This document shows positions 50,166-58,252 of a stretch of DNA of 64,000 nucleotides, piece by piece (position 1 is the stretch's first letter; every line of letters begins with the position of its first letter). The notes under the pieces were generated by a model, which saw only the letters and a program-made list of their open reading frames with translations, had not been told where the DNA came from and did no database searches. The stretch is from Nocardia fluminea. GTDB taxonomy: Bacteria; Actinomycetota; Actinomycetes; Mycobacteriales; Mycobacteriaceae. Where the stretch lies: the NCBI RefSeq assembly GCF_002846365.1, contig NZ_PJMW01000002.1, forward strand, positions 5,146,001 through 5,210,000. The letters are read 5' to 3'. The position numbers and the translations under genes are program-made.

Positions 50166-51485
50166 TTGCGGAGGCGAGTGTGGAAGTGGTTCGCAGTTCT
50201 GTCAGGAGCGGTCGTGGCGGTCAGCGCCGGGCTGGTATCGGCGCCGGTGGCGTTGTCGGTGCCGGTCGCCGAGGTGGTCGCCGGCGACTTCTACAGCACC
50301 CCTATGCCACTACCCGATGTGGCGGCAGGGGCGGTTATCCGGACCGAGCCCGCGCATCTGGCCCTGTCTGCTCCGGGGCAGCCGGAAATGGTCCCCGCAT
50401 CGGCGACGCGAATCATGTATCGCAGCAGCGACACCCATGACGAGCCGACCGCCGTGGTCGGGACGTATCTGGAGCCCGCAGCGCCATGGACCGGGCCGGG
50501 CGAGCGACCTCTGGTCGCTTTCGCGGGTGGTTCGAAAGGGCAGGGCGATCAGTGCGCTCCGTCGAAATTGCTCGCGAAGGTCGTCGACGTCCAGCCGCCG
50601 GCGGACGTGATGGTCGAGTTCGACGTGCTGGCGTTGTACGCGCTGCTGGCCCGCGGGATGGCGGTCGTGATGACCGACTATCACGGGCTCGGCACGCCCG
50701 CCGTGCACGACTTCCTCAACCGGAAGTCACAGGGGTATGCCGTGCTCGATGCCGCGCGGGCGGCGTTGGCGCTGCCCGGTAACGGCCTTGGCGCCGGTGC
50801 TCCGGTCATGCTCTACGGATATTCCCAGGGCGGTTCGGCAACGGGTGCCGCCGCCGAACTGCAGCCGTCCTACGCCCCCGAGCTGAACGTGCGCGGCGCG
50901 TATGTGGGTGCCCCCGTGGTCGATGTCATGGCCTTCGTCGCGCACAGCGACGGCAAAGCCCATTTGGCACCCGCGTACGCCTGGCTGTTGAACGGTATCG
51001 CCGCCGACTACCCCGCTGCCCGTTCGGAGCTGGAAGCCGAACTCAACGACACCGGCAAGGCGATCCTGGCGGAAGCTCAGGGCAAATGCGCTGTGCTCGG
51101 CGGGATCGCGCAGAATTTCCCGAGCACCGCGCAGTGGACGACCAGTGGCGAACCGCTGCGCGCGGTCATCGAGCGGTTGCCGGTGGTCTCGCAGGTGGTC
51201 GCCGACCAGCAAATCGGGAATCAGTCTCCGGCTGTGCCGGTACTCGTGGCGTCGAGCCGCAACGATGACGTACCGCCGTACCACACAGTCCGATCGTCGG
51301 TCGCGCAGTGGTGCGCCGGTGGCGCGATCGTCGAACTCGACGCCGATCTGCAAATGCCCGCGATCGCTGGCACCGCACCCGACCACGTGGTGTCGTTCTT
51401 CCCGGCATTGGAAGCGTCGCAGCAGTGGATGACCGACAGGCTCGCGGGTCATCCGGCACCGACGAACTGCGCGGGGCTGCCTTGA
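50166..51485 (+). CDS. Secreted lipase, LIP family (first copy)
   Basis: 439 residues. A signal peptide (RRRVWKWFAVLSGAVVAVSAGLVSAPVA) leads to a secretory-lipase (PF03583) domain: VVGTYLEPAAPWTGPGERPLVAFAGG, VMTDYHGLGTPAVHDFLNR and the nucleophile elbow G-Y-S220-Q-G-G. Likely a triacylglycerol or ester lipase outside the cell. The start is TTG 50166, preceded by GAGGGG; no ATG or GTG gives a better signal peptide. AlkB follows after 13 bp. Paralogue of the protein at 53841. Confidence 0.9.
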   Translation: MRRRVWKWFAVLSGAVVAVSAGLVSAPVALSVPVAEVVAGDFYSTPMPLPDVAAGAVIRTEPAHLALSAPGQPEMVPASATRIMYRSSDTHDEPTAVVGTYLEPAAPWTGPGERPLVAFAGGSKGQGDQCAPSKLLAKVVDVQPPADVMVEFDVLALYALLARGMAVVMTDYHGLGTPAVHDFLNRKSQGYAVLDAARAALALPGNGLGAGAPVMLYGYSQGGSATGAAAELQPSYAPELNVRGAYVGAPVVDVMAFVAHSDGKAHLAPAYAWLLNGIAADYPAARSELEAELNDTGKAILAEAQGKCAVLGGIAQNFPSTAQWTTSGEPLRAVIERLPVVSQVVADQQIGNQSPAVPVLVASSRNDDVPPYHTVRSSVAQWCAGGAIVELDADLQMPAIAGTAPDHVVSFFPALEASQQWMTDRLAGHPAPTNCAGLP

Positions 51486-51498
51486 CCCCAACGTTTCG

Positions 51499-52680
51499 AT
51501 GAGCAGGTCGATGCGGGTGCCGCGACCACGGCACCTGCTCGAGCGGTACTTCGTACCGGCGGCAGATCCGAAACGATTGCTCTGGGTATTCGGGTTGGTG
51601 GCGCCGGTGTGCGCGCTGCTGCCCTCGCAACTGGTGATGCGTACCGGACTCACGGTGTTCTGGTGGATCGAACCGATCATCGTGCTGTTCGTGATTCCCG
51701 TGCTGGATCGACTGATCGGCGATGACGGCCACAATCCCAGCGACGCCGACTACGAAGAACTCAGTGCCAACCGCTTTTACCGGTGGTGCACCTACCTGTT
51801 CCTCCCCGTGCAAGTCGCCGCCCTGGTGATCGCCTGCTACCTGTGGGCGGGCTCGCAACTTCGATTCGTCGACAAGCTGGGACTGGCCGTGACTGTCGGC
51901 TTCTTGGCGGGTATCGGTATCAACGCCGCACACGAACTCGGTCACCGGGTCGAGCGGCTCGAGCGGTGGCTGGCGAAGGTGGCGCTGGCGCAATCCGGGT
52001 ACGGGCATTTCTACGTCGAGCACAACCGGGGCCATCATGCCCGGGTCGCCACGCCGCAGGACCCGGCGAGCGCCCGGTTCGGTGAATCGTTGTGGAAATT
52101 CCTGCCCCGCAGCGTGATCGGGGGGTTTCGGTCAGCGCTCGAACTCGAACGGGAACGGCTGCTACGCCAGCAACGCTCGTGGTGGAGCCCGTGCAACAAC
52201 GTTCTGCAGTCGTGGGCGATGACGGTGGTGCTGTTCGGCGGGCTCGTCGCGACATTCGGGCCCGAGATCTTGCCCTATCTCGCCGTTCAGGCGGTGATCG
52301 GTATCTGGCTGCTCGAGACGGTGAACTACGTCGAGCACTACGGTCTGCTGCGATGTCGGTTGCCGAACGGTCGCTGGGCGCGTTGCTCGCCGGCCGACAG
52401 CTGGAACTCCGACCGCCTCGTCACCAACATCTTCTTGTTTCACCTGCAGCGCCACAGCGATCATCACGCCAATCCCGGGCGCCGATATCAGACGCTGCGC
52501 ACCACGTCCGAGGCCCCACAGCTGCCCGCGGGCTATGCCACCATGATTCTCGTGGCGTCGGTGCCGATGTTGTGGCGGCGCACCATGGATCCCCGGGTCC
52601 TGGCGCATTACGACGGCGACCTCACCCGCGTCAATACGATGCCCGACGGGGTTCGGCGTGCGGGGCGCGGGCCGAAATGA
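51499..52680 (+). CDS. alkB: Alkane 1-monooxygenase (AlkB family)
   Basis: 393 residues, six predicted membrane helices and all histidine boxes for the di-iron centre: HELGH at 145-149, EHNRGHHARVATPQDPAS from 174, NYVEHYG (His ~280) and LQRHSDHHA (His 319-323). It hydroxylates medium-chain alkanes at the terminal carbon, using rubredoxin as electron donor. No rubredoxin or rubredoxin reductase gene is adjacent, unlike most actinobacterial alkB operons. It lies 13 bp after the lipase stop. Confidence 0.93.
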   Translation: MSRSMRVPRPRHLLERYFVPAADPKRLLWVFGLVAPVCALLPSQLVMRTGLTVFWWIEPIIVLFVIPVLDRLIGDDGHNPSDADYEELSANRFYRWCTYLFLPVQVAALVIACYLWAGSQLRFVDKLGLAVTVGFLAGIGINAAHELGHRVERLERWLAKVALAQSGYGHFYVEHNRGHHARVATPQDPASARFGESLWKFLPRSVIGGFRSALELERERLLRQQRSWWSPCNNVLQSWAMTVVLFGGLVATFGPEILPYLAVQAVIGIWLLETVNYVEHYGLLRCRLPNGRWARCSPADSWNSDRLVTNIFLFHLQRHSDHHANPGRRYQTLRTTSEAPQLPAGYATMILVASVPMLWRRTMDPRVLAHYDGDLTRVNTMPDGVRRAGRGPK

Positions 52681-52734
52681 TCGCGAGGAAAGCTGGTACC
52701 CGCCTTGCCGGGGGACAGTGAATTCGCATTCTCA

Positions 52735-53502
52735 CTACAGTGTGGTGGGCTCGCCGAACACTGCTCCGCTGTCGTCGACTTCGGGTGTGCTGGTTTCTAT
52801 GTAGGTGTATTGGCGAATGGTGGCCGGGCCCACGCAGTTGTCCACCTTGATGTGGAAGTCGCGGGTCACGATCTGCACGGTCTTGCCCGGGATCAGCGGC
52901 TTGCCATCCCCGATATCGACGTTGGTGATGTCGCCCGGCTGCAGTTCCAATTCCAGGAAAAGGCCCGGATCCACCGCAATGGAGGGGAGGACGCCGTTGA
53001 ACTCCTGTACCTGTCCCGATTCGAACTCCTGCGATTGCCCGGACGACTGCGTCCGGGACTGCACCGACTCGCCGTTACTCGACCGCTCGACGGTCTGCGA
53101 CTGTGACTGCTCCGTCGCCTGCCGCTGCGCCTGCTCCGTCGCGTAGTTCTGCTGCGGCCCCTCCAGGCCGAATTCGGTGGTGGGATCGATGCCGGGGAGC
53201 ACGGCACCGATCTTGGCGGGACAGCCGACGGAGTATCCGGTCTTGAGCACGCCCTCGGCCTGCCCGTCGAGCCGTCCGTACGCGACAGTGGAGACCAGCG
53301 CTTCACGACTGGTCGGGATGCTGTTCAACGGCGCGATTCGATTGATGACTTCGTCGTGGGTGCCGACGGTGAAACTGCCCGTATCCGACGCGAAAGTCTT
53401 CTCGTGCGGTGGCAGATTGACGATATCGGCGTGCGCGGTGGGCTGCGACAGAACGGCCAGCGTTGAGGCGGCGTAAATCACTCTCCGAATGATTCGCAAC
53501 AT
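52735..53502 (-). CDS. MspA-family porin with Gln/Ser-rich insertion
   Basis: 255 residues from ATG 53502 (GTG 53514 also possible). Signal peptide to ~25 (ALA-like AHA site), then the MspA N-terminal barrel half (VNLPPHEKTFASDTGSFTVGTHDEVINRIAPLNSIPTSREALVSTVAYG ... LKTGYSVGCPAKIGAVLPGID) and the C-terminal half (LELELQPGDITNVDIGDGKPLIPGKTVQIVTRDFHIKVDNCVGPATIRQYTYIE). Between them, residues ~116-168 are Gln/Ser/Glu-rich low complexity where other members have structured loop and stem strands. MspA-type octamers form outer-membrane channels. The gene is convergent with alkB and divergent from the second lipase. Confidence 0.88.
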   Translation of the reverse strand: MLRIIRRVIYAASTLAVLSQPTAHADIVNLPPHEKTFASDTGSFTVGTHDEVINRIAPLNSIPTSREALVSTVAYGRLDGQAEGVLKTGYSVGCPAKIGAVLPGIDPTTEFGLEGPQQNYATEQAQRQATEQSQSQTVERSSNGESVQSRTQSSGQSQEFESGQVQEFNGVLPSIAVDPGLFLELELQPGDITNVDIGDGKPLIPGKTVQIVTRDFHIKVDNCVGPATIRQYTYIETSTPEVDDSGAVFGEPTTL

Positions 53503-53840
53503 GGCCCTGGACACTAGTCACCCGACAGCCGGTTCCCTTTCGTCACGCGGGCGCGTGTCCTGACCGATGCGGCTTCTTGTTCGCTCGTTCATCGGGCACC
53601 GCAGCGGTTTACGCACCGATGTCGGCCTCATGACATAAGCTGACCCCCCGGCACCGCGATATCCGTGCCTGGTTCTGCGCTTGACAGAGATGCCCGCAGT
53701 TTCGATCGAGATCTCTCGGGTCGAACATCACGCTTTCTGCTCACGATCCGCTGACAAGCGGTGTTGCGCTTTATCCGTGGCGATTGTGCTGTTCGGTTCG
53801 ATAGTTGCCCTGGACAGACCACCTCGCACGAAGGATCGGT
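53503..53840. other. Divergent promoter region of MspA-like and lipase genes
   Basis: 338 bp. TTGACA at 53682-53687 is a possible -35 reading toward the lipase, but no convincing -10 pairs with it. No gene was recognised here. Confidence 0.4.
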
Positions 53841-55121
53841 ATGAAGAGCGGAAAACGCGCCTGGATCGCAGCACTCACGGGAACCCTCGTGGTCGTCGGC
53901 GCCGGGATCGTGGCAACACCGACGGCAGGGGCCCAGCCGCCGCAGTTACAGGCGTCAGGGGGTGACGTTCTCCATGTCGAAGGTGCGGCGACGGCGATCA
54001 CGATTCCCGGCGCCGCCGGGCCGATACCGGCACGATCCACTCGCCTCGTCTACACCAGCAACGACACCCACGGCGCGCCGAACACGGTGGTCGGCACCTA
54101 TCTGGAGCCGAGTCAGCCCTGGACCGGGCCGGGCCCGCGACCACTGGTGGCCTACGCGGGCGGCGCACAGGGGCAGAACGCCGAATGCTCGCCCTCGGCG
54201 ATGCTGGCGCAGGTGATCCGGTACCAGCCGCCTGCCGACGTGGTCTTCGAATACGACATCATCGCGATCTATCAACTCCTGGCGAGCGGGATGGCGGTCG
54301 TGATGACCGACTATCACGACTTCGGGGTACCGGGAGTGCACAACTTCCTGAATCGCAGGACGCAGGCATACGCGGTGCTCGATTCCGCGCGCGCCGCGCT
54401 GCGGCTGCCCGGTTCGGGGCTCGGCCCGGACTCGCCGGTCATCATCTACGGCTACTCCCAGGGCGGAATGGCCTCCGCTGCCGCCGCCGAACTGCAGGCC
54501 GAGTACGCACCCGAACTCCAGGTACGCGGGGTGCACGTGGGCGGGCCGGTGGTGGGACCGCAGGATTTCATCGTGCGCAGCGACGGCAACCCCGGCGTCG
54601 CACCTGCTATCGCGTGGGTGCTCAACGGAATCGCCGCCGACTATCCCGAAACCCGCCCGGTACTCGACGCCGTGCTCAACGACACCGGTAAGGCGATCCT
54701 GCACAACTCCGTCGGCACGTGCGGCGGCGGTCTCTCCGAGATTTTCGTCCAGCCCCAGGACACGTCGCGATGGACGACCAGCGGACTGCCGCTCACGGCC
54801 GTGATCGACGGCTCCCCCGAGTTGAAGCGGGCATTCGACGAGCAGCGGCTCGGCGGGCCCGCTCCCGCGGCGCCCGTGCGCGTCTACTCGGCCAGGTACG
54901 ACGACAAGGCCACCTACCCGGCCGCCCGCGACATGGTCGCGCGATGGTGCGGCGGTGGGGCGGCGGTACTCCTGGATGCGGACGCCACGGTGCCCGCGAT
55001 GTCGGGCTTCTTGGGCACCCACGATCTGGCCTTCTTCCCGTCGCTGACGAGTTCGCAGCCCTGGATGGTCGATCGCCTCGCCGGCGTGCCCGCTCCGGTG
55101 AACTGCGCGGCGCTGCCCTGA
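53841..55121 (+). CDS. Secreted lipase, LIP family (second copy)
   Basis: 426 residues. Signal peptide with cleavage near TAGAQ (residue ~33), then the same domain order as the first lipase: VVGTYLEPSQPWTGPGPRPLVAYAGG, VMTDYHDFGVPGVHNFLNRRTQAYAVLD, nucleophile G-Y-S206-Q-G-G. The two enzymes are close paralogues flanking alkB and the porin. AAGGA five bases before ATG 53841 supports the start. Confidence 0.9.
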   Translation: MKSGKRAWIAALTGTLVVVGAGIVATPTAGAQPPQLQASGGDVLHVEGAATAITIPGAAGPIPARSTRLVYTSNDTHGAPNTVVGTYLEPSQPWTGPGPRPLVAYAGGAQGQNAECSPSAMLAQVIRYQPPADVVFEYDIIAIYQLLASGMAVVMTDYHDFGVPGVHNFLNRRTQAYAVLDSARAALRLPGSGLGPDSPVIIYGYSQGGMASAAAAELQAEYAPELQVRGVHVGGPVVGPQDFIVRSDGNPGVAPAIAWVLNGIAADYPETRPVLDAVLNDTGKAILHNSVGTCGGGLSEIFVQPQDTSRWTTSGLPLTAVIDGSPELKRAFDEQRLGGPAPAAPVRVYSARYDDKATYPAARDMVARWCGGGAAVLLDADATVPAMSGFLGTHDLAFFPSLTSSQPWMVDRLAGVPAPVNCAALP

Positions 55122-55154
55122 TCGTTGTGGTCGTGACGATGGTGCTCGCGCTGT

Positions 55155-56432
55155 TCAGTTGACCAGAATCGGTGCCCCGTCGGATGGCACATTCGTGATG
55201 TTGCGGACCCTGCCCCGAGGTCTCGCGGCCGCGGGCAGGGACAGCACATGGCGGCGCAGGATCTCCTGAAGCACCGCCGCGCCCTCCATCAGCGCGAACC
55301 CCGCTCCGATGCACCGGCGCACCCCACCGCCGAAGGGCAGCCAGGTGTTCGGCGCCACGCTGCCGTCGAGGAAGCGACCGGGCCGGAACACCGCGTCCGG
55401 GAAGGCTTCGGGCCGTTTGTGTGCGAGCAGGATCGAGGTCGCGACGACGGTTTCGGCGGGCAGGTCGTGGCCGCCGATCATCATGTCGCGGGTCAGTTTT
55501 CGTACGACTCCGCCGATGACCCAGTGGTAGCGCAGTGCTTCCTTCATCACCGCTTCGAGGTACGCGGTGTCGCCGTCGAGCGCGGCTCGGCGGGCGAGAT
55601 CCTGCTGGACGGGGTCGGCGGCCAGTTCGCGGAGCGCCCATGACAGCGCGGCCGAGGTCGTCTCGTGCCCGGCGGCGAGCAGGGTGACCAGCTGATCGCG
55701 GAGTTCGTCCGGGGTGAGCGGGGTGTCGTCGTCCCTGCCCGCCGCCATGAGTCGTGACAGCACATCAGCGCCCGGGGCGTCACCGGTGCGGCGCTGCTCG
55801 ATCTCTGCGTAGAGGTGGGCGTCCAGACCGGCCCGGTCGTGCTGGAACCGTCTCCAGGGTCCGCGATTCTGTAGGGCCGGGTAGCGGGAACCGAGCAGGG
55901 TGAGCGGGGAGATGTCGGTGATGCGGCGCATCGGTGGACCGAGCAGGTCGCGGCGGCGCGGATCGGTGACACCGAGCACCACCTCGCCGATGACATCGAG
56001 GGTGATCCCGGTCATCGCGTCCAGGCTGCGAACCGTCGACCCAGCCTGCCAGGTCCCCACGTGGGTGGCTGCGATCTGCTCGATCATCGTGCGATAACCG
56101 GTCAGGGCGGTCCCGGTGAAGGCTGGCATCAGCAGACGGCGGGCACGAGCGTGCTCGGCTTCGTCGGTGATGAGCACCGAATGATCGCCGAGCAGCGGGC
56201 GCAGGATGCCGTTGCTCTCGCCGGCGTGCAGGTCGGTGGGGGAGGCGGCGAAGATCTCGCGGACGTGTTCGGGACGGGTGAACACCACCAGGTGCCGGGC
56301 GTACGGCGGCACCATGCGCAGGGTGAAGGTGTCGCCGTAACGGCGAGCGGTGGCGGTCATGAACCGCTCCCGCGCTTGCACATACCGCATCGTCTGCGCG
56401 ATCGCGGGTAGTCGGGGGCCGGGCGGGTACAT
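55155..56432 (-). CDS. Cytochrome P450
   Basis: 425 residues. I-helix AGHETTS, K-helix EALR, and the haem loop FGGGVRRCIG with Cys374 axial ligand. N-terminal PPGPRLPAI is typical of soluble bacterial P450s resembling CYP110/CYP138-type enzymes that act on lipids. No ferredoxin gene is adjacent. ATG 56432 has AGGAGAGG upstream. It converges with the second lipase. Confidence 0.92.
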   Translation of the reverse strand: MYPPGPRLPAIAQTMRYVQARERFMTATARRYGDTFTLRMVPPYARHLVVFTRPEHVREIFAASPTDLHAGESNGILRPLLGDHSVLITDEAEHARARRLLMPAFTGTALTGYRTMIEQIAATHVGTWQAGSTVRSLDAMTGITLDVIGEVVLGVTDPRRRDLLGPPMRRITDISPLTLLGSRYPALQNRGPWRRFQHDRAGLDAHLYAEIEQRRTGDAPGADVLSRLMAAGRDDDTPLTPDELRDQLVTLLAAGHETTSAALSWALRELAADPVQQDLARRAALDGDTAYLEAVMKEALRYHWVIGGVVRKLTRDMMIGGHDLPAETVVATSILLAHKRPEAFPDAVFRPGRFLDGSVAPNTWLPFGGGVRRCIGAGFALMEGAAVLQEILRRHVLSLPAAARPRGRVRNITNVPSDGAPILVN

Positions 56433-56588
56433 GGCGACGGTCCTCTCCTGGACACCTCAGTCCACGGTAACCTCGGTCGCTCGGGCTGTGTGTCGATCTG
56501 GAAGTCCCGACCGATGGCATGAAGATCGACGTGGCGCGCCCGACGCAAGGGCGGTATCTGTGCGGCGCGATGGCCGTGGCTGCGGTGC

Positions 56589-57017
56589 TCAGGCCGAGGC
56601 CAGCAGGACGATGCCGCCGACGAGCAGCGCGATCGTTTTCACTACTTCCAAAGCGATATAGACGTAGTGGACATGTGAACGGGGTGCGTCCAGTCCCGCG
56701 AGAACCGCATCGGTGCGGCGAGTCAGCCGCGGACGGACCACGATCACCTGGACTGCCAGCGCGAGCACCGCGATGGTCACCGCCACTGTGGCATCGGTAC
56801 CGGGCAGGCCGAGCAGGAGCGTCACGACAAGGACTGTGGCCCACACGGTTTCCACGATGTTGAGGGCCCGGAAGACGAGTCTGCCGATGCCGAGCCCGAT
56901 CACGAGGGTGACGTTCGGTGCGCGGAATTTCAGCGGGGCCTCGATGAACGAGATGGCCGCAACCATGCCGAGCCAGACGAACACGACGGCGACGGCGACG
57001 GCCGTTGAAGTACTCAT
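56589..57017 (-). CDS. Small integral membrane protein, 142 aa
   Basis: Four predicted membrane helices (VAVAVVFVWLGMVAAISFIEAP, a central VETVWATVLVVTLLLGL, ATVAVTIAVLALAVQVIVV, and the C-terminal VVKTIALLVGGIVLLA) with a conserved-looking EAPLKF after the first. Family not named with confidence; resembles DUF4149-like proteins. Function unknown. Confidence 0.72.
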   Translation of the reverse strand: MSTSTAVAVAVVFVWLGMVAAISFIEAPLKFRAPNVTLVIGLGIGRLVFRALNIVETVWATVLVVTLLLGLPGTDATVAVTIAVLALAVQVIVVRPRLTRRTDAVLAGLDAPRSHVHYVYIALEVVKTIALLVGGIVLLASA

Positions 57018-57068
57018 GTTGTCAATTCTGGTCCGTGCGGCAGTGTCGAGCCGTCCGTTCGACCGACC

Positions 57069-58130
57069 CTAGTTCTCGGACCTCGTGCGCGCCGACAGCG
57101 CAGCGGACATCGACCGAAACGATCGCGGTGTCATATCTCGCCATCGCTTGAACGCCCGGATGAAATTCGCCGAATCCGTGTACCCGAGACGATGCGCGAT
57201 CTGGGCGCTCGTCAGGGGTGAGTTCCGCAGAAGTTCCTCGGCCAACGTCTGGCGCAGCTCATCGACCAGCGCGCGAAACGACGCACCTTCGTCGGCGAGG
57301 CGCCGCGCCAGCGTGCGTGGACTCACGTTCAGCGCACCGGCCACCTCGTCGAGAGCTGGAATCCGGCCGGGTTCACGCGTCAGGACATCGCGCACCGCAC
57401 CGGCGAAACCGGTCCGGGCACGGCGCTTGTCGAGCAGGTCGCGACACGCGGCCTCATAGCCACGGCGGACCAGGTCATTGGCCTGCGGCAGGGGAGTGTC
57501 GAGCCACGCCGAGTCGCCGACCAGCTCGTTGCGATCGGCGTCGAAAGACGGTTCTGCTCCGAACGTGTCGATATAGCGGCTGGTGTCCGAGGGCGCGGAG
57601 TGCCGGAAGCGCACCGAGGATGCCGGCACGCGAGTATTGGTCAGGTCGCGCAGGATCGAGGTGATCGCCGCCGAAATCCGTTCCACCAGAATCGAAGCCA
57701 CATCCGGTGGCAGGTCTCTGCTGTCGATGGCGATGCCGACCTCGCCGGTGTCCACGTATTCGGTGACGGTGATCGTGGTGAACACCCAGGCGAGTTCGAC
57801 GAACTTCGCGGTCAACTCGATGACATCTCGCAGCGTCCGGCTGGTGAGCAGGGCCATTCCCCACGAGCCGTGCATCCCCGCGTGATAGTTCGTCCCCACC
57901 TCGACCCAGAATCCGGGCTCGCCGCACCGCAGCTCGTCGAGATTGCGCATCACCTCGAACTCTTGCCACGGGGTGATCTCAGCGAACGGATCATCGAGCA
58001 GCACAGGGTCGATGCCGGAACCGGCGAGGCATTCGTCCGTGGACCATCCACGCCGGGCGGCGAGTTGGACCATGAGCTGGACACTGGCCGCGCTGATCGG
58101 CAGGTGCTGATCGAACTCGGAACTCGCCAC
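57069..58130 (-). CDS. AraC-family regulator (Arabinose_bd type)
   Basis: 353 residues. The N-terminal ~200 residues form the Arabinose-binding-like domain of the AraC/OruR-type regulators (GMHGSWGMALLTSRTLRDVIELTAKFVELAW), and the C-terminal ~100 are an HTH_18 domain (LNVSPRTLARRLADEGASFRALVDELRQTLAEELLRNSPLTSAQIAHRLGYTDSANFIRAFKRWRDMTPRSFR). It is divergent from the cholesterol oxidase gene and may activate it; this is positional inference. Confidence 0.9.
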   Translation of the reverse strand: MASSEFDQHLPISAASVQLMVQLAARRGWSTDECLAGSGIDPVLLDDPFAEITPWQEFEVMRNLDELRCGEPGFWVEVGTNYHAGMHGSWGMALLTSRTLRDVIELTAKFVELAWVFTTITVTEYVDTGEVGIAIDSRDLPPDVASILVERISAAITSILRDLTNTRVPASSVRFRHSAPSDTSRYIDTFGAEPSFDADRNELVGDSAWLDTPLPQANDLVRRGYEAACRDLLDKRRARTGFAGAVRDVLTREPGRIPALDEVAGALNVSPRTLARRLADEGASFRALVDELRQTLAEELLRNSPLTSAQIAHRLGYTDSANFIRAFKRWRDMTPRSFRSMSAALSARTRSEN

Positions 58131-58252
58131 GCGACGAACCTACACGGATGGCAGAAAATGACAGTCATGTGGCGCCGATAGCCCTATGGCCCGCGACACC
58201 GCCTTCGTAACGTGGTGAGCTCGCGCATATCACGGCAGGAGCCTTCCAGCAC

